Positions 9,453-20,822 of a DNA stretch of 64,000 bases are shown piece after piece (the first letter of the stretch is position 1; each line of letters opens with the position of its first letter). The translations under genes and the position numbers were made by a program. Origin of the DNA: Corynespora cassiicola (taxonomy: Eukaryota > Ascomycota > Dothideomycetes > Pleosporales > Corynesporascaceae); contig JAEUWY010000001.1 of the NCBI GenBank assembly GCA_022059125.1, positions 3,906,001-3,970,000 on the forward strand, given 5' to 3'. The notes under the pieces are model-generated. The model was not told the DNA's origin, made no database searches, and saw only the letters and a list, made by a program, of their open reading frames with translations.

Positions 9453-11988
9453 GGGGTTGACTGGTTGGGTGGGTCGGTAGGATTGAAGGTGGATGTGGAA
9501 GGATGGCGGGATGGGCATAGTGGGAGAAAAGGGATAGGGTGGTGACATGGGTTGTGAAGGAGCTTGGTTATGGAATAGACTGGGCTGGGCTCATGAGGCG
9601 AGACTGCATCGTGTGCATCTTTTAGCCTTTTTCCCCCTCCCCACGCTATCCGTTATACTGCATGCATGCATGCACGGAATCATGACTAGAGAAAAGCACA
9701 GGGGACGAACGAAAATTAGACGTTATTGTTTAATGAAAATGCATTTGATTGGACTACTGCTACTACTACGAGCATGTTTGGTGGGTGTGCTGGCATCAAG
9801 TGATGGGATGCGTGCATGTAGCCACCTACCCAAGACAGGAAAAAGCCGGGGCTACGCAATGCCTGGCCACGTGCTGGTTCCGTGTAAAGCCCTCGTTTCT
9901 TGATTTGGGAATTGGCGTTTGCGGCGTGGAGGGCTGTGGCTTTGCGGCGCGGGGGGAATGCATTTCGGTGGGTTGCACTTGGCTTGTGGATCGGTGGATG
10001 AAGTGAGTGAGTGGGTGGGTAGGTGTAGAGGAGGGAGTATGGGGTCGATTGATGAATGGATGGGTGGATGTATGTCCGGCAGATGGACTGGACAGAAGCA
10101 ACAAAGAGGTCAGAAGCACTGGTTTTGTCCTGCCCTACACCGCACCGCACCGCACCGCAGCTCCCTTGCCTCGGTGTCTTGCGCGTACCGCCATGTTTTG
10201 TCACGTTCAACGCAAAAGGGGGGGGTCTTGGGTCAGTGAGGTGGTTCCGGATAGGTGGGCCTTTGTGTCTGCCTGGGTTAGTGGGACGGGTGGTAGCGCA
10301 GGTACGCGTCTGGCGTGTTGGACGGGCGCGTATGCACAGCTGGGCACGTGGGATGGCAGCCTCGTGATGTAGAGAGCGGGTGCTAGGTGCACGGTAGTAT
10401 GGCGGCGGGTACCCGTTTCCCGTGTGCCGGCCGTCCCAGAGTGGGATAGGCGGGTGTATATTCAATGGCATGGTGGCAAAGGGGGGGGGCTGTCGAGTGC
10501 AACGCTTGGAGTGGACGGCCCTGTAGCAGCGGGCATGCTGGGGATTAGGCAGCGAGGCGGAGAGGACGGAGAAGGCGGACGAGGCAGACGGGGTGCTGAC
10601 TGCCTTGCTGACCGCTGGCTGGGATGGGGTGGAAGACCTGAGATGTAAACTGCAAGAGGGTTGCGCGGTTGCTTCGAACTAGGCGTAGGGTGTTCATCGA
10701 GAGATGCAGATGGCCTGTGCGGCCGAGGTGATAAGGGCCAGTCGGCAGGGGAAGACGGGGTGTGGGGACGTCAGGACACCAAGAGCTGAGGTGCAAGGAC
10801 GGCGGACAAGAGCAGAGGCAGCTGGCCAGCTGGGCGCGGCCGGGCTGGGCTGAGCTGAATTGGCGTGCCGGTGAGCCCTCGAGCCTCGCACCATGGTCTC
10901 CGCATCAGGAAGGGACGTCGGGGGAAGGGGCCGTCGAGGACAGAGGGCCGTCTGCTTCGCTGCCCATCCCTACGTCACCACCCCCTACGCCTCTTCCCAT
11001 CCCTCCCGCCTCACGCCTCCCACTTCCCCAGCGTGACAACAGCCCCCGACCGCCGCCCTCCCATGCCTGCAGCTGAGAAACACGACGCGAACGATACGTC
11101 CAACATGCCCCGCCGCCGCCTTTGCGGGCCTGCTGATTGGTGGAGCGGGCCGAGGCGCGACCGGGGACGCGGATTGCGCTGCGTGGGCTGGACTCGCTGT
11201 AAGCCCCAATCTGGCAGAGGGGCGGTGACCGTCTCTTCATCCCATCACCAGAGCGTACTTGTGGACAGGGGCGTTTCAGCCGCTGCCATACCCTCAATCA
11301 TCACGCACACCTCTTCTCGCGTCCCAGCCTAGCGGGCACCGCCTTCATCCCCACAAATCAAAGAAAGGTATAAGTAACGGACTCGCCTGGCACGAGCCCG
11401 GACGTTGGAGCGTACCGCACCGTACCGGTTTTCTTATTTGACCTTTTTCACACTTGCCAATTGGGTTTGGGTGACAGCCGTCCCCTGTTTTTTCCGACCA
11501 GCCCTTTTTCCTGCCCGTCCATCCTTGTTGCCTTTTTCTGTCAGGGACGGCAGCTTCCGTGGAGGACTCGGAATAGACGCTGCTGTTTGAGGCTGAGTTG
11601 CGGAGGGACTACTGCTTATCACGTAGGCCCGGCATTGGGGTCGGAAAGCTTGAGCTGAAGGCCCAAAGACCGACCTCTCAGGGTGTGAGTACCGTCTCTT
11701 TGGTTCTTCGATGGCTCTTAGGGCCGGTCTGCCTTACCTCCAAGTCGGTTGCCCGATTATGCCTCGTTCTCTTCCAGTCATATATGGTCCGCTGGCACCC
11801 TACGTTTCTTTTTTTGTGTTTTTCTTCGTCTTCCGTCCTCGGGACATCGAAGGACATATATATAACCTTCGAGTGTGGGACTGGTGCTTTAACCTCTCCA
11901 CATCCCTGGGGCCCTCTTCTTGCAATTCGTTACACTCATCTTCATTGAAAATACATTGACCACTTCTCCCAGCACCAACACCTTTGAT
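9453..11988. promoter_or_regulatory. Long gene-free stretch upstream of the Ppo oxygenase
   Basis: About 2.5 kb without a supportable gene. Frames here overlap on both strands and show biased, low-complexity composition. It contains CGCAC pentamer repeats (about 10138-10158), purine-rich tracts and, near its right end, a TATA element. The length would suit a developmentally regulated promoter or a long 5' leader, but that is inference. Confidence 0.5.
11856..11864 (+). promoter_or_regulatory. TATA box of the Ppo gene
   Basis: A TATATATAA run lies about 130 bp before the chosen start codon, in a pyrimidine-rich upstream region typical of fungal promoters. Confidence 0.5.
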
Positions 11989-14900
11989 ATGACGGCCAAC
12001 GGCGCATATGCCAATCACATCGACACACGCACAGGCCCCATGCCACCTTTGCAAGATGATCTGTCGGAGCTCGACAAGCTGCGCAAGGCCCTTGGGGGGC
12101 CGTTCAAGCAGCTGAGCAGTCTTGTCAGCGCAGCCACTGCCCCCGTACCTGATCAGACGGGAGACGGCTCGCAGTTGACCCCCGACGCTAAAAATGCTCT
12201 CTATGAGCGCATCGAAGGCGACCTAAGGGACATTACCAACCTCAAGGTCGCCGACGTCAAGACGCTAGTCCAAATCATGACGGAAAAATTGACGGGCCAG
12301 CTGCAGGACGACAAGGACTATCTCATGGAGGGCCTGATCCGCACCGCTGCCAAACTTCCAGATGGCAGCAGAAACAGGGAGACCTTGACGAACCAATTCC
12401 TCACCCAGCTGTGGAACGATCTCGAGCACCCACCACAGAGCTATCTCGGCCGCCAGTTCCAGTACCGGTCCGCAGACGGGTCCTTCAATTCGCTCAAACA
12501 CCCGCAGTTGGGTGCCGCGGGGACTCCGTATGCAAGGACCGTCAAGCCGGCTACCATGCAGACCCCGTGTCTCCCAGACCCCGGCGTCATCTTCGACAGC
12601 GTCATGACCAGGAAACATTCAGAGCTGCACCCCAACCGCATCTCCAGTGTTTTGTTCTACCTCGCTAGTATCATCATTCATGATTGCTTCCGCACAGACC
12701 ACAAGGACTACTCAAACTCGCTCACATCGAGCTACCTCGACTTGTCGCCTCTATATGGCAGCAACCAAGAAGAGCAAAACCAAATGCGCACCTTTAAAGA
12801 CGGCCGCTTGAAGCCGGATTGCTTCTCCGAAGCTCGCCTTTTGTTCTTTCCCCCGGGAGTGGGCACACTGCTCGTCATGTTCAACAGGTTCCACAACTAC
12901 GTTGTCGAGAATCTGGCGAGCATCAACGAGGGCAACCGCTTCCCAAAGCCTAAGCCAGTAAAGGATGAAAAGGACGAGAACGCAGTCAAGGCCTTCGATG
13001 AGCAGGTCAAGAGGCTCGACGAGGACCTCTTCCAGACGGGCCGACTGATCACGTGTGGACTATATGTCAACATCATTTTGGTCGACTACGTGCGCACCAT
13101 CCTCGATCTCAACCGCACCGATTACAATTGGCAGTTGAATCCCCGCGCAGAGATGAAGGATGTTCCCATCGGCGTGGGCAACCAGGTCTCAGCCGAGTTC
13201 AATCTCGTGTACCGCTGGCATTCCACCGTCTCGGACCGCGACGAAAAGTGGACTCAGGAGCTGTGGGATAAGCTCTTTGGCGAAGAGCGCGATCCCAAAA
13301 CGCTCGGCAAGTACGAGTTTCTCTCTAAACTAGACGAGGTATACAAGAAGACCGAGAAGGACCCCTCAAAGCGTTCCTTCGCAGGACTCAAGCGCAACGA
13401 GGACGGCACGCTGCCTGACGAAGGGCTTGTCGATATCCTCGTCTCCAGCGTCAAAGACTGCGCCAACTCTTTTGGTCCGAATAGAGTCCCAGCTGTGATG
13501 CGTGCTATCGAGGTCTTGGGTATCGAGCAGGCGCGTGCCTGGAACCTGGGCTCTCTGAACGAGTTTAGGAAATATTTCGGCCTGGAGCCACACAATACAT
13601 TTGAGGACATCACCAAGGATACCTATGTTCAGGAGCAGCTCAAGCATCTCTACGACCACCCCGACAAGGTTGAAATTTACCCGGGTATTGTCGTTGAAGA
13701 CGCGAAGAAGCCACTCGCCCCTGGCTCCGGACTATGCCCGCCATACACTGTCTCGCGCGCGGTGCTGTCAGACGCCGTTGCACTCGTCAGGGGTGACCGC
13801 TTCTACACGATTGACTACAACCCACGTACACTCACCAACTGGGGGTACAACCTCGTAGATACCGACACCAGCATTGACAACGGCTGCGTCTTCTATAAGC
13901 TCTTCCTGCGCGCCTTCCCGCAGCACTTTGCCCAGAACTCCGTATATGCGCACTATCCGCTCACGACTCCCGATGAAATGGAACGCGTGCTCAGGGACCT
14001 GGGCAAGGACAAGCTTTACAACTTCGATGAGCCCAAGTTCACTCCCCACCCCACCTTCATCTACTCGCACAAGGCAGCCACCGACATCATGAAGAACCAG
14101 AAAGACTTCAAGGTGACTTGGGGCAAGGCCATTCAGTACCTCATGGGCCCGCTCTCCAAGGACTTTATGCTTGCGGGCGACGGACCCAAGAACGCCGCCT
14201 CGCGCAAGATGATGTCCGACGCGCTGTATGTGCGTGACTGGGAGCAACAAGTCCGTAGCTACTACACATCCATCACACGCAAGTTGCTGTCGGACAAGAG
14301 TGCGCGCATCGCCGACTTCAACCAGGTCGACATCATCCGCGATGTGGGCAACATGGCGCACGTCCACTTCTGCAGCGAGCTATTCATGCTGCCGCTCAAG
14401 ACTGATGAACGTCCCCACGGCCTGTTCACGGAGTCACAGCTCTACCTCATCATGTCGGCCGTGTTCGCGCTCGTCTTCTTCGACGTGGATCCTGCAGCGT
14501 CGTTCCCGTTGCACGTCAAGGCGCGCGCTGCAACGCAGGGCCTGGGCAAGATCGTCGCTGCGAATGTGGAGGCTATCGAGAACAAAGGTATCCTGTCGTC
14601 TGTGATGAGCGCGATTTGGCCCCAGGCAGAAGATTCTCCGCTTAAGACGTACGGCGTCCACATCATCAAGCGCCTCCTCGCCGTCCCTGGCATGGACCCC
14701 GATACGCTTGTCTGGGGGCATATCTTGGGCACGGCGGGAGGAATGGTGTCGAACCAGGGACAGCTGTTCGGCCAGATCGTAGAATTCTACCTCGTGGGCG
14801 AGGGTCGCGCGCACTGGGATGCCATCGTTGACCTCGCAAAATCCGACTCGGACGATGCCTTCGCGAAGCTAACTAAATACATGCTCGAAGGTGCACGTCT

Positions 14901-15398
14901 GAACGGTGAGACAGGTGTATCGCGGCACGTAGTCTCCAATGTCGAAGTTCAGGACGCGGGCCGTGATCTCAAGCTCAAGCCCGGCGACGCCGTGTTCGTC
15001 AACTTGCGCGCAGCGAGCCACGATCCCCTGGCATTCCCTGACCCGCTTACCGTCAAGCTGGACAGACCAGAAGAGTCATACGTACTCCTTGGTGCTGGCC
15101 CACACGAGTGCCTCGGCTTGTCGATGACCAAGGTGGCGCTTACGGCCATGCTGCGCGAAGTCGCGAAGTTGAAGGGAGTAAGGCCGGCGAAGGGGCCGCA
15201 AGGCAAGGTGCACAAGGTGGAAAAGCCTCTGGGACCAAAGGGTGAGGGTGGAGAGTTGGGAGAGTACACATATCATGCCTACCTGACCGAGGATTGGGAT
15301 GGGTTTTGGCCGTTCCCCTGTGGTAAGTTTGACCCGCACATTCGTCAGTGTTCCGGCAGTGCTAACTATTTCCAGCTTTGAAGATTAATTGGGATTGA
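11989..15398 (+). CDS. Psi-factor-producing oxygenase: fatty acid heme dioxygenase fused to P450 (linoleate diol synthase type)
   Basis: Exons 11989..15322 and 15376..15398 give 1118 residues. The N-terminal half is a heme peroxidase/dioxygenase: distal His231 in 'IIIHDCF', and Tyr408 with proximal His411 in 'YRWH'. The C-terminal half is a P450: 'GMVSNQGQLF' (Asn922, Gln925) and heme-thiolate Cys1041 in 'GAGPHECLG'. These sit at nearly constant offsets from the residues known in Aspergillus PpoA (Tyr374/His377, Asn887/Gln890, Cys1006), so both halves look active and an 8R-dioxygenase/diol synthase activity on linoleate is likely. Products (psi factors) balance sexual and asexual sporulation. 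An upstream in-frame start at 11920 would add 23 unlike residues; the ATG at 11989 is preferred. A terminal 53-nt intron with a GCTAAC branch replaces the read-through tail with the family-like ending 'PFPCALKINWD'. Confidence 0.92.
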
Positions 15399-16511
15399 AA
15401 TATGAGATAAATGATACTAGAAGGCTTTTCGTCGAATAGCTGGGCTGTCGAGAAGCTGGAGGTTAGGGACGTTGTGTGTAGGTTTACTTGTCGTGACGGA
15501 TTGCATGAGCGACAAGACTGTGATGTTTGAATGATCGATGACATTCCTTTTCATCAGATCCAGTATACTAGGAAATCGTCTGGTGTTCTTGTAGGATTTA
15601 CAGGCTTACCTATATTAGCTGAACATGATCTTTTCGTTTCATTACTTCACGGAGCGCCCGAGTGATCAGAAGACGGCAAAGCAAGACCCGATGAGTATTT
15701 TGTTTTTACTCAAAGTGAGTAGGGTTTTGTTAGAAGCATCAAAAGCACATAAGCCGGAATTGAGTTGCCACAGACCTTTAGTGAAGCCTTGCAAATCCCG
15801 AGAAGGGCGTCTTGAGTTTACGAGAGGACATCTCTGGGCTGATTCGTGTCGCCCTCGGTGATTTCGCTTTCGGAAACAGACTCTAGCATCTTCTCATGGG
15901 AAAAGGGCGGCTGTAACGATAAGGGCGCTGCAATCAGTGAGTCTAGAGGGCCCACCCACCTTTCATCTCATATCCAAACCTAGATCTCATCGTCCCAATC
16001 AAGGCATCCAGGTACGCCGACCCGAGGGATTGGGTAAGGTTACAGTACGTCTAAAGTCGATGCCCGAAACGGCATGTCCATGCGGGGCCGGGAACGCCAA
16101 GATGATATGCAGCGTCTACGATTACTTTTTTGAGATAAGAACCATCAGCTCCGGGAGCGACTCCTATTATACCTGCCACTTCGTCCCTTGGAGATTTTGT
16201 ATTGGGGAGGAGGGGTGATTCAGTCCAGCAGACGCGTCCACCCACAGGCCCCGACAATGTACGCGGCCGACTACCTCATGCGGATCGCGCGGAATACCGT
16301 GGAGCAGGCCATGCTCGCGACTGGTCTTCACCAAGAAGCTTACAATATCCAGCAAGGCATCTATGTGAGTCCCCGTGTCGGCAGTTAGTCGGAGCCTACC
16401 ATGTTATCAGGGCCACCAAGGTCCCCAGGCCCCGACTACATAAACAGCGACCCCTCTACTCTCCCAGCTAACCCCCTACAGTCCCAAGCTCCCCTCTCCC
16501 CCATTTTCAAA
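15399..16511. other. Gene-poor stretch between the Ppo and FAD oxidoreductase genes
   Basis: Apart from the tiny two-exon frame reported separately at 16257-16443, no coding region is supported. The right end is a CT-rich promoter with a TATA-like 'ACATAAAC' at about 16438. Confidence 0.5.
16257..16443 (+). CDS. Possible 46-residue two-exon ORF, uncertain
   Basis: An ATG at 16257 opens 36 codons of normal-looking sequence ('YLMRIARNTVEQAMLATG') that run into a GTGAGT donor at 16365. Splicing to the CAG at 16408-16410 adds ten codons and a stop at 16443. The composition looks protein-like, but nothing was recognised. It could be a fragment of a decayed gene or part of the 5' leader of the downstream oxidoreductase. 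Confidence 0.25.
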
Positions 16512-18257
16512 ATGTCCAAATCCCTAAAACACCTCCTCCTCCTAACCACCCTCCTTCCCCCCTCCACACCCCAATCCACCCCCTTCGACCCCGGCCTCCC
16601 CGCCCCAAACCCATCCATCTCCTACTGGCAAACCCCACCCCTGGCCGGAATCTCCGACCTCCAGTCCTCCCGCCTCCCTTCTGCCGTCGATATCGTCATC
16701 ATTGGCTCCGGCATGACGGGGACCAGCATCGCCTCGCACCTGCTGAAATCCAGCGGGGCAGCAGCAGCAGCAGCAGCAGTGCCGCCGCTGCGCATCGCCA
16801 TGCTCGACGCGCGCGAAGCGTGCTCGGGCGCCACGGGCCGGAACGGCGGACACATTCGCCCGTCGTCGTACGCAGAGTATGCGAATGCGAAGGAGGTGGT
16901 GAGTCGGGAGGAGGCGGAGAAGATTACGCGATTGCGGAGTGCGCATGTGCAGGCTTTGATCGAGGCGGCGGGGGAGCTGGGGGAGGAGGGGAGGGTAGCG
17001 GCGGAAGCGAGGGTTGTGGATAGCGTGGATGCGTTTTTTGAGGAGGAGGAGTGGAGGGTTGCGGTGGGGCAGTTGGAGGTGCTCAGGAGGGAGGTGCCGG
17101 ATTTGGGGGCCGAGTTTGGGGTGTTTGAGGGGGAAGAAGGGAGGAATGTGAGTCTTTACCGCCCCTTTTCTTTTTCTGGTTTGTTTGCGAGGAGGATAGT
17201 ATTTCTAGTACTGAGATTACTGAGATTGTGCTGACTCTTATAGCTCTCCATGCTGTGGGAAGCGACCGGCATCATTACTGGGAGTCCAAAGGTAGCTGGT
17301 GCAATTTGGCCGTATCGCTTTGTCACACACACGCTGAAGGATCTACTCGAGAAATACCCGTCATTTTCCCTCGATACAAACACTCCAGCTCTGAACGTTT
17401 CGCTCGTCGACGCTGAGAACTCAACTTTCGAAGTTACTACACCCCGGGGAAAGATCCGCACGCGCCATGTCGTTCATGCAGCAAACGCTTGGATTCCACA
17501 CCTCGTACCCGGTCTGGGCGGAATCATCGGGGGAGGAAGATTGCACATGAGCGCACAGCTTGGTGGTACCGACATCCCTTCAGCAGGAAAGTGGCCATCC
17601 TATACAGGCAACGGAAGTCTTCCTACTGGCCGAGCTTGGTCTCTTTACCGGAATGGACTCGACTACGTTGTTCAAATGCCGCGTAATGGGGAATTCATGT
17701 TTGGTGGCGGAGAGACGATTGGTATGAGTAGCGATGATCCGTGGGCGAACGCGACGCAGGCGACAATGGACGACAGTCTTCCTCCCAACCACATCACGGC
17801 CTCATATCTGAATGGAGCACTGCCCAGCTACTTTGGATACGAGAATTGGGGAGCCGAAAGGTCAGATTTTCCGCAACAAGAGGGCCAGGACGTCTTCCCT
17901 GGCCGGGCGAAGAGAGTGTGGACCGGCATTGAGGGACAATCCACTGATGGCAGGCCTCTTGTGGGAAGGATACCGACGAGTGTTACGCAGCGTCCAGTAC
18001 GAAACGCAAGTCTAGGCGCTGAATGGATTTCTACAGCATATGCGGGAGAGGGCATGTGCTTCGCGTGGCTCTGTGGTCAGGCGCTGGGTTCGATGATTCT
18101 TGCCGGAGAATCGACCGGGAACCACTCACTCCCGGACTGGTTTCCTTTGTCGCTACAAGTGACGGAAGAGAGAATGAAGCAGGCTGGAACTAGCCCTGCA
18201 AGAATGGAAAAGAGACTTGCGGCCAGGATGAGCGCCCCATTGCGGAAAAGCGGTTGA
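16512..18257 (+). CDS. Secreted or vesicular FAD-dependent oxidoreductase (DAO family)
   Basis: Exons 16512..17147 and 17244..18257 (96-nt intron, CTGAC branch) give 549 residues. A hydrophobic leader (residues 1-22) precedes the Rossmann dinucleotide motif 'VDIVIIGSGMTGTSIASHLL' (about 59-78), then 'DAREACSGATGRNGGHIRPS' (about 99-118), which matches the FAD-binding second motif of D-amino-acid-oxidase-like enzymes. Near the C-terminus is 'TGIEGQSTDGRPLVGRIP' and the FAD-contacting 'YAGEGMCFAWLCGQALG'. Such enzymes oxidise a C-N bond of amines or amino acids; the substrate cannot be told. A poly-Ala run sits between the two dinucleotide motifs. The start is the ATG that places the leader first; an upstream in-frame extension is non-conserved and Pro/Ser-rich. 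It is followed by the beta-helix hydrolase on the same strand. Confidence 0.82.
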
Positions 18258-18589
18258 AATGCGGGGTCGTCGTGACGGGGCTCCGGGTACCCTACTTTCA
18301 TCCTCACCGATGCGATGAAGCGCTATTTTTTGTATCCTTGAAGGGTAATGTCTAGCTGCGTAGTGAAAATTTGGGAAGCCGCGCGAGGCGGAAGTTCGAC
18401 CACACTGACTATTATGGAAACGCTTCCGCGCGAATCCTGTGAGATGATGTTCACCGGGCAAAGTCGCGGACCGCCACCCGCATACTGCCCCGCAAACAAG
18501 ACTCTGGGGATATCGGAGTAGCAATTTCGTACAAAAGCCACCGGACAAGCTATGGCACTGTTAAGGCTCGCTGCCGCCTTCCTGAAACA
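18258..18589. promoter_or_regulatory. Upstream region of the beta-helix hydrolase
   Basis: 332 bp between same-strand genes. No gene and no convincing TATA element were seen. Confidence 0.4.
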
Positions 18590-20107
18590 ATGTCTTTATA
18601 CAATTCGACCTTGCTGTTTTTGCTCTTGTTGTTTGCAACGATTGCTCAATCCAAGATGAATGCTCCAAAGGGCATCCGGGTTCATGCAGTCCCGGAAGGT
18701 GTCGCAACTAGCAGCGACTTTGTTGTCCAAGCTCGCATCCCTGGATATGATATCTGGTCTTCTTTGCCTACATACTCAGTGAATGCCTCTGAGCAAAACT
18801 TTACCCGCAACCAATTCAACGCCCATCCCCTCACCGTCAGTTCTTTGGACTATGACCAGGGTCCTTTGGAGGTGAGAGCCCAGTACAAAGCTGGCGCTGT
18901 TCACTCTGCTTCGATCAGGCCCATCTCCCTGGGAATCCCCACCACCATTGAGGGAGATGTCATCAGCTTCAAGCTTGATCGGCACGTGGACCTTATGCTC
19001 GAAATCAACGACGACAAGTGGCAGGCGCTCCATCTTCTCACCAACGAAATCGATCATGAAGCACCCACTGAGGATTCCGAAAACGTATGGTACTTTGGTC
19101 CAGGCCTCAACAACGGCTCCGCCTATGCCAAAGTCGACGGAGGAAACCTGACCGTCCCATCCCACACAACCCTCTACCTTGACAGCGGCGCCTTCCTCAA
19201 CGCCCGAGTCTACTTCAACAACGTCACAAACTCCAGCATCCGCGGGCACGGCTTCCTCTACAACTCGCCCAACGGCGGCGCCATCCTGATCGAGCGCTCA
19301 ACCAACATCCTCGTCGAGGGCGTAACCTCGTTCAACGCCAGCGGCTTCACCCTGACCACGGGCGAGGCCAAGAATGTGCACATCAACCGCTACCGCGCCT
19401 TCACCTCGGCCGGCAACGGCGACGGCCTCGACTTCTTCTGCTCCCAGGACATCCTCGCCGAGAACTGCTTCCTGCGCAACTCGGACGACACCCTCGCCAT
19501 CTACGGACACCGCTGGGACTACTACGGCGAGACGCGCAACATCACGTTCCGCGACTCGGTCGTGCTGCCCGACTTCGCGCACCCGGTGAATATCGGGACG
19601 CACGGCAATCCCGAGAGCCCGGAGACGCTGAGCGGGATCCACATCAGCAACATCGACGTCCTGGACCATAACGAGGGCCAGATGTGGTATCAGGGGTGCA
19701 TCGCCATCAACGCGGGGGATGCGAATCGGGTCGAGGAAGTGCTTGTCGAGGACGTGCGCGTGGAGAAGATTACGCGCGGCCAGCTGGTCAACTTGCGCGT
19801 CATGCAGAATGGCATGTGGACCACGGCGCCGGGGAGCTATATCCGCAATGTCACGTTTCGCAACTTGGAGTTGGATATGGAGAGGTCTGGGATTGTGAAT
19901 CCGTCGCAGATTTTGGGGTACAATGCCACGCGGAACATCCAAAATGTTACGTTTGAGAATCTCAAGGTCGGGGGCCAGTTTGTGCATGAGGGGATGGCCA
20001 AGCCGAGGTGGTTTATGGTGTCGGATTTTGTGCCGTTGTTTGCCAATGAGCATGCGTTGAATGTTACATTCAAGTTGACTGGGGGGGTTAATGGGACGAA
20101 GCATTAG
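18590..20107 (+). CDS. Secreted right-handed beta-helix glycoside hydrolase, GH28-like (polygalacturonase clan)
   Basis: A single exon of 505 residues. Residues 1-21 are a signal peptide, and many N-x-S/T sites fit secretion. Short beta-strand repeats rich in N, V and I begin about residue 200. The clan's active-site pattern is recognisable: 'GNGDGLDFF' (for NTD), 'RNSDDTLAIYG' (for the DD pair) and 'HPVNIGTHG' (for the GHG loop). Pectinases of this clan hydrolyse alpha-linked galacturonate or rhamnogalacturonan; a related dextranase-like (GH49) activity cannot be excluded because the spacing differs from classical endopolygalacturonases. The N-terminal 170 residues form an extra beta-domain. 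It sits between a secreted oxidoreductase and a polysaccharide lyase on the same strand. Codon use is strongly C/G-ending in the middle. Confidence 0.78.
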   Translation: MSLYNSTLLFLLLLFATIAQSKMNAPKGIRVHAVPEGVATSSDFVVQARIPGYDIWSSLPTYSVNASEQNFTRNQFNAHPLTVSSLDYDQGPLEVRAQYKAGAVHSASIRPISLGIPTTIEGDVISFKLDRHVDLMLEINDDKWQALHLLTNEIDHEAPTEDSENVWYFGPGLNNGSAYAKVDGGNLTVPSHTTLYLDSGAFLNARVYFNNVTNSSIRGHGFLYNSPNGGAILIERSTNILVEGVTSFNASGFTLTTGEAKNVHINRYRAFTSAGNGDGLDFFCSQDILAENCFLRNSDDTLAIYGHRWDYYGETRNITFRDSVVLPDFAHPVNIGTHGNPESPETLSGIHISNIDVLDHNEGQMWYQGCIAINAGDANRVEEVLVEDVRVEKITRGQLVNLRVMQNGMWTTAPGSYIRNVTFRNLELDMERSGIVNPSQILGYNATRNIQNVTFENLKVGGQFVHEGMAKPRWFMVSDFVPLFANEHALNVTFKLTGGVNGTKH

Positions 20108-20822
20108 GTAGCTTTTTAGAAGGCTTTTTTTCTTTTGGAATCAATCGTCTTTGAGATCCAGAGTATGCTGTTCCAGATGCAATGTTGGAGGCACATCTTG
20201 AGCTACTGAGAGGTGCTTTACATCTTATACAGTGATGTCAAGTTAGCTTCACAGTAATCGGAACTTCAATGATCAATTCAAATATGGAGAATAAATGAAT
20301 TTATTAATTTCGACCCGATCTGGTTTACTGCAGTACCATTGAAGAATTGACGTTGGAGCGAAGGAAAGTTTGTGTCAAAGGGTGGCCGTGTGAAGGAAGA
20401 CTAGAGACTATACACTACATTGATGACATGAAACTGCATCATAGATGGTCACGAGTATATTCCAGGATCGGCGGGCAGGGGTTCTGTTTGAACCTCGTTC
20501 GCATATGAGATGGCTCCCCGGGATCTGGACAAAGGCCCGGGCCGGCCCCGTAACTGTGGAAAAGAAGTGTCATCTACGCGGTAAAAGATCCACCGCGTTT
20601 CATTTGGGGTAGGGATAATTCGCGGAGCATGCCCGGGAATTCGGGCTAATTCATGATATCCCCGTGGGGTAACAGCCTTATGACCCCGCCCCGCCGTCGG
20701 TCAAAATCATGTGATCGTGAGGCGCGAGTTGGGTAGAGTATGTATCGCGAGAGTATTTAGGTACTGGCTTGCCATTTGGAAGCCATCAAGCAATACCCTC
20801 TGGCTTCGGACCAATCATCAAC
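20108..20822. other. Intergenic region before the alginate-lyase-fold gene
   Basis: AT-rich 3' flank, then a GC-rich promoter segment from about 20,500. No gene was seen. Confidence 0.5.
20631..20700 (+). promoter_or_regulatory. Candidate zinc-cluster and CreA sites upstream of the lyase gene
   Basis: Within 70 bp are an inverted repeat GCCCG-N6-CGGGC (20631-20646, containing CCG-N6-CGG), the palindrome CCCCGTGGGG (20660-20669, containing the CreA-type GTGGGG), and CCG-N1-CGG (20694-20700). These are forms recognised by Zn2Cys6 activators and by the carbon repressor CreA. They lie 120-190 bp before the start codon. Function is inferred only. Confidence 0.4.

Noticed and set aside
9716..10471. 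251-codon minus-strand frame
   Set aside because: His/Pro/Thr-rich low complexity, no domain, starts at a non-ATG codon and mirrors a G-rich plus strand.
13768..14367. 199-codon antisense frame inside the Ppo gene
   Set aside because: A shadow of the well-supported oxygenase coding strand.
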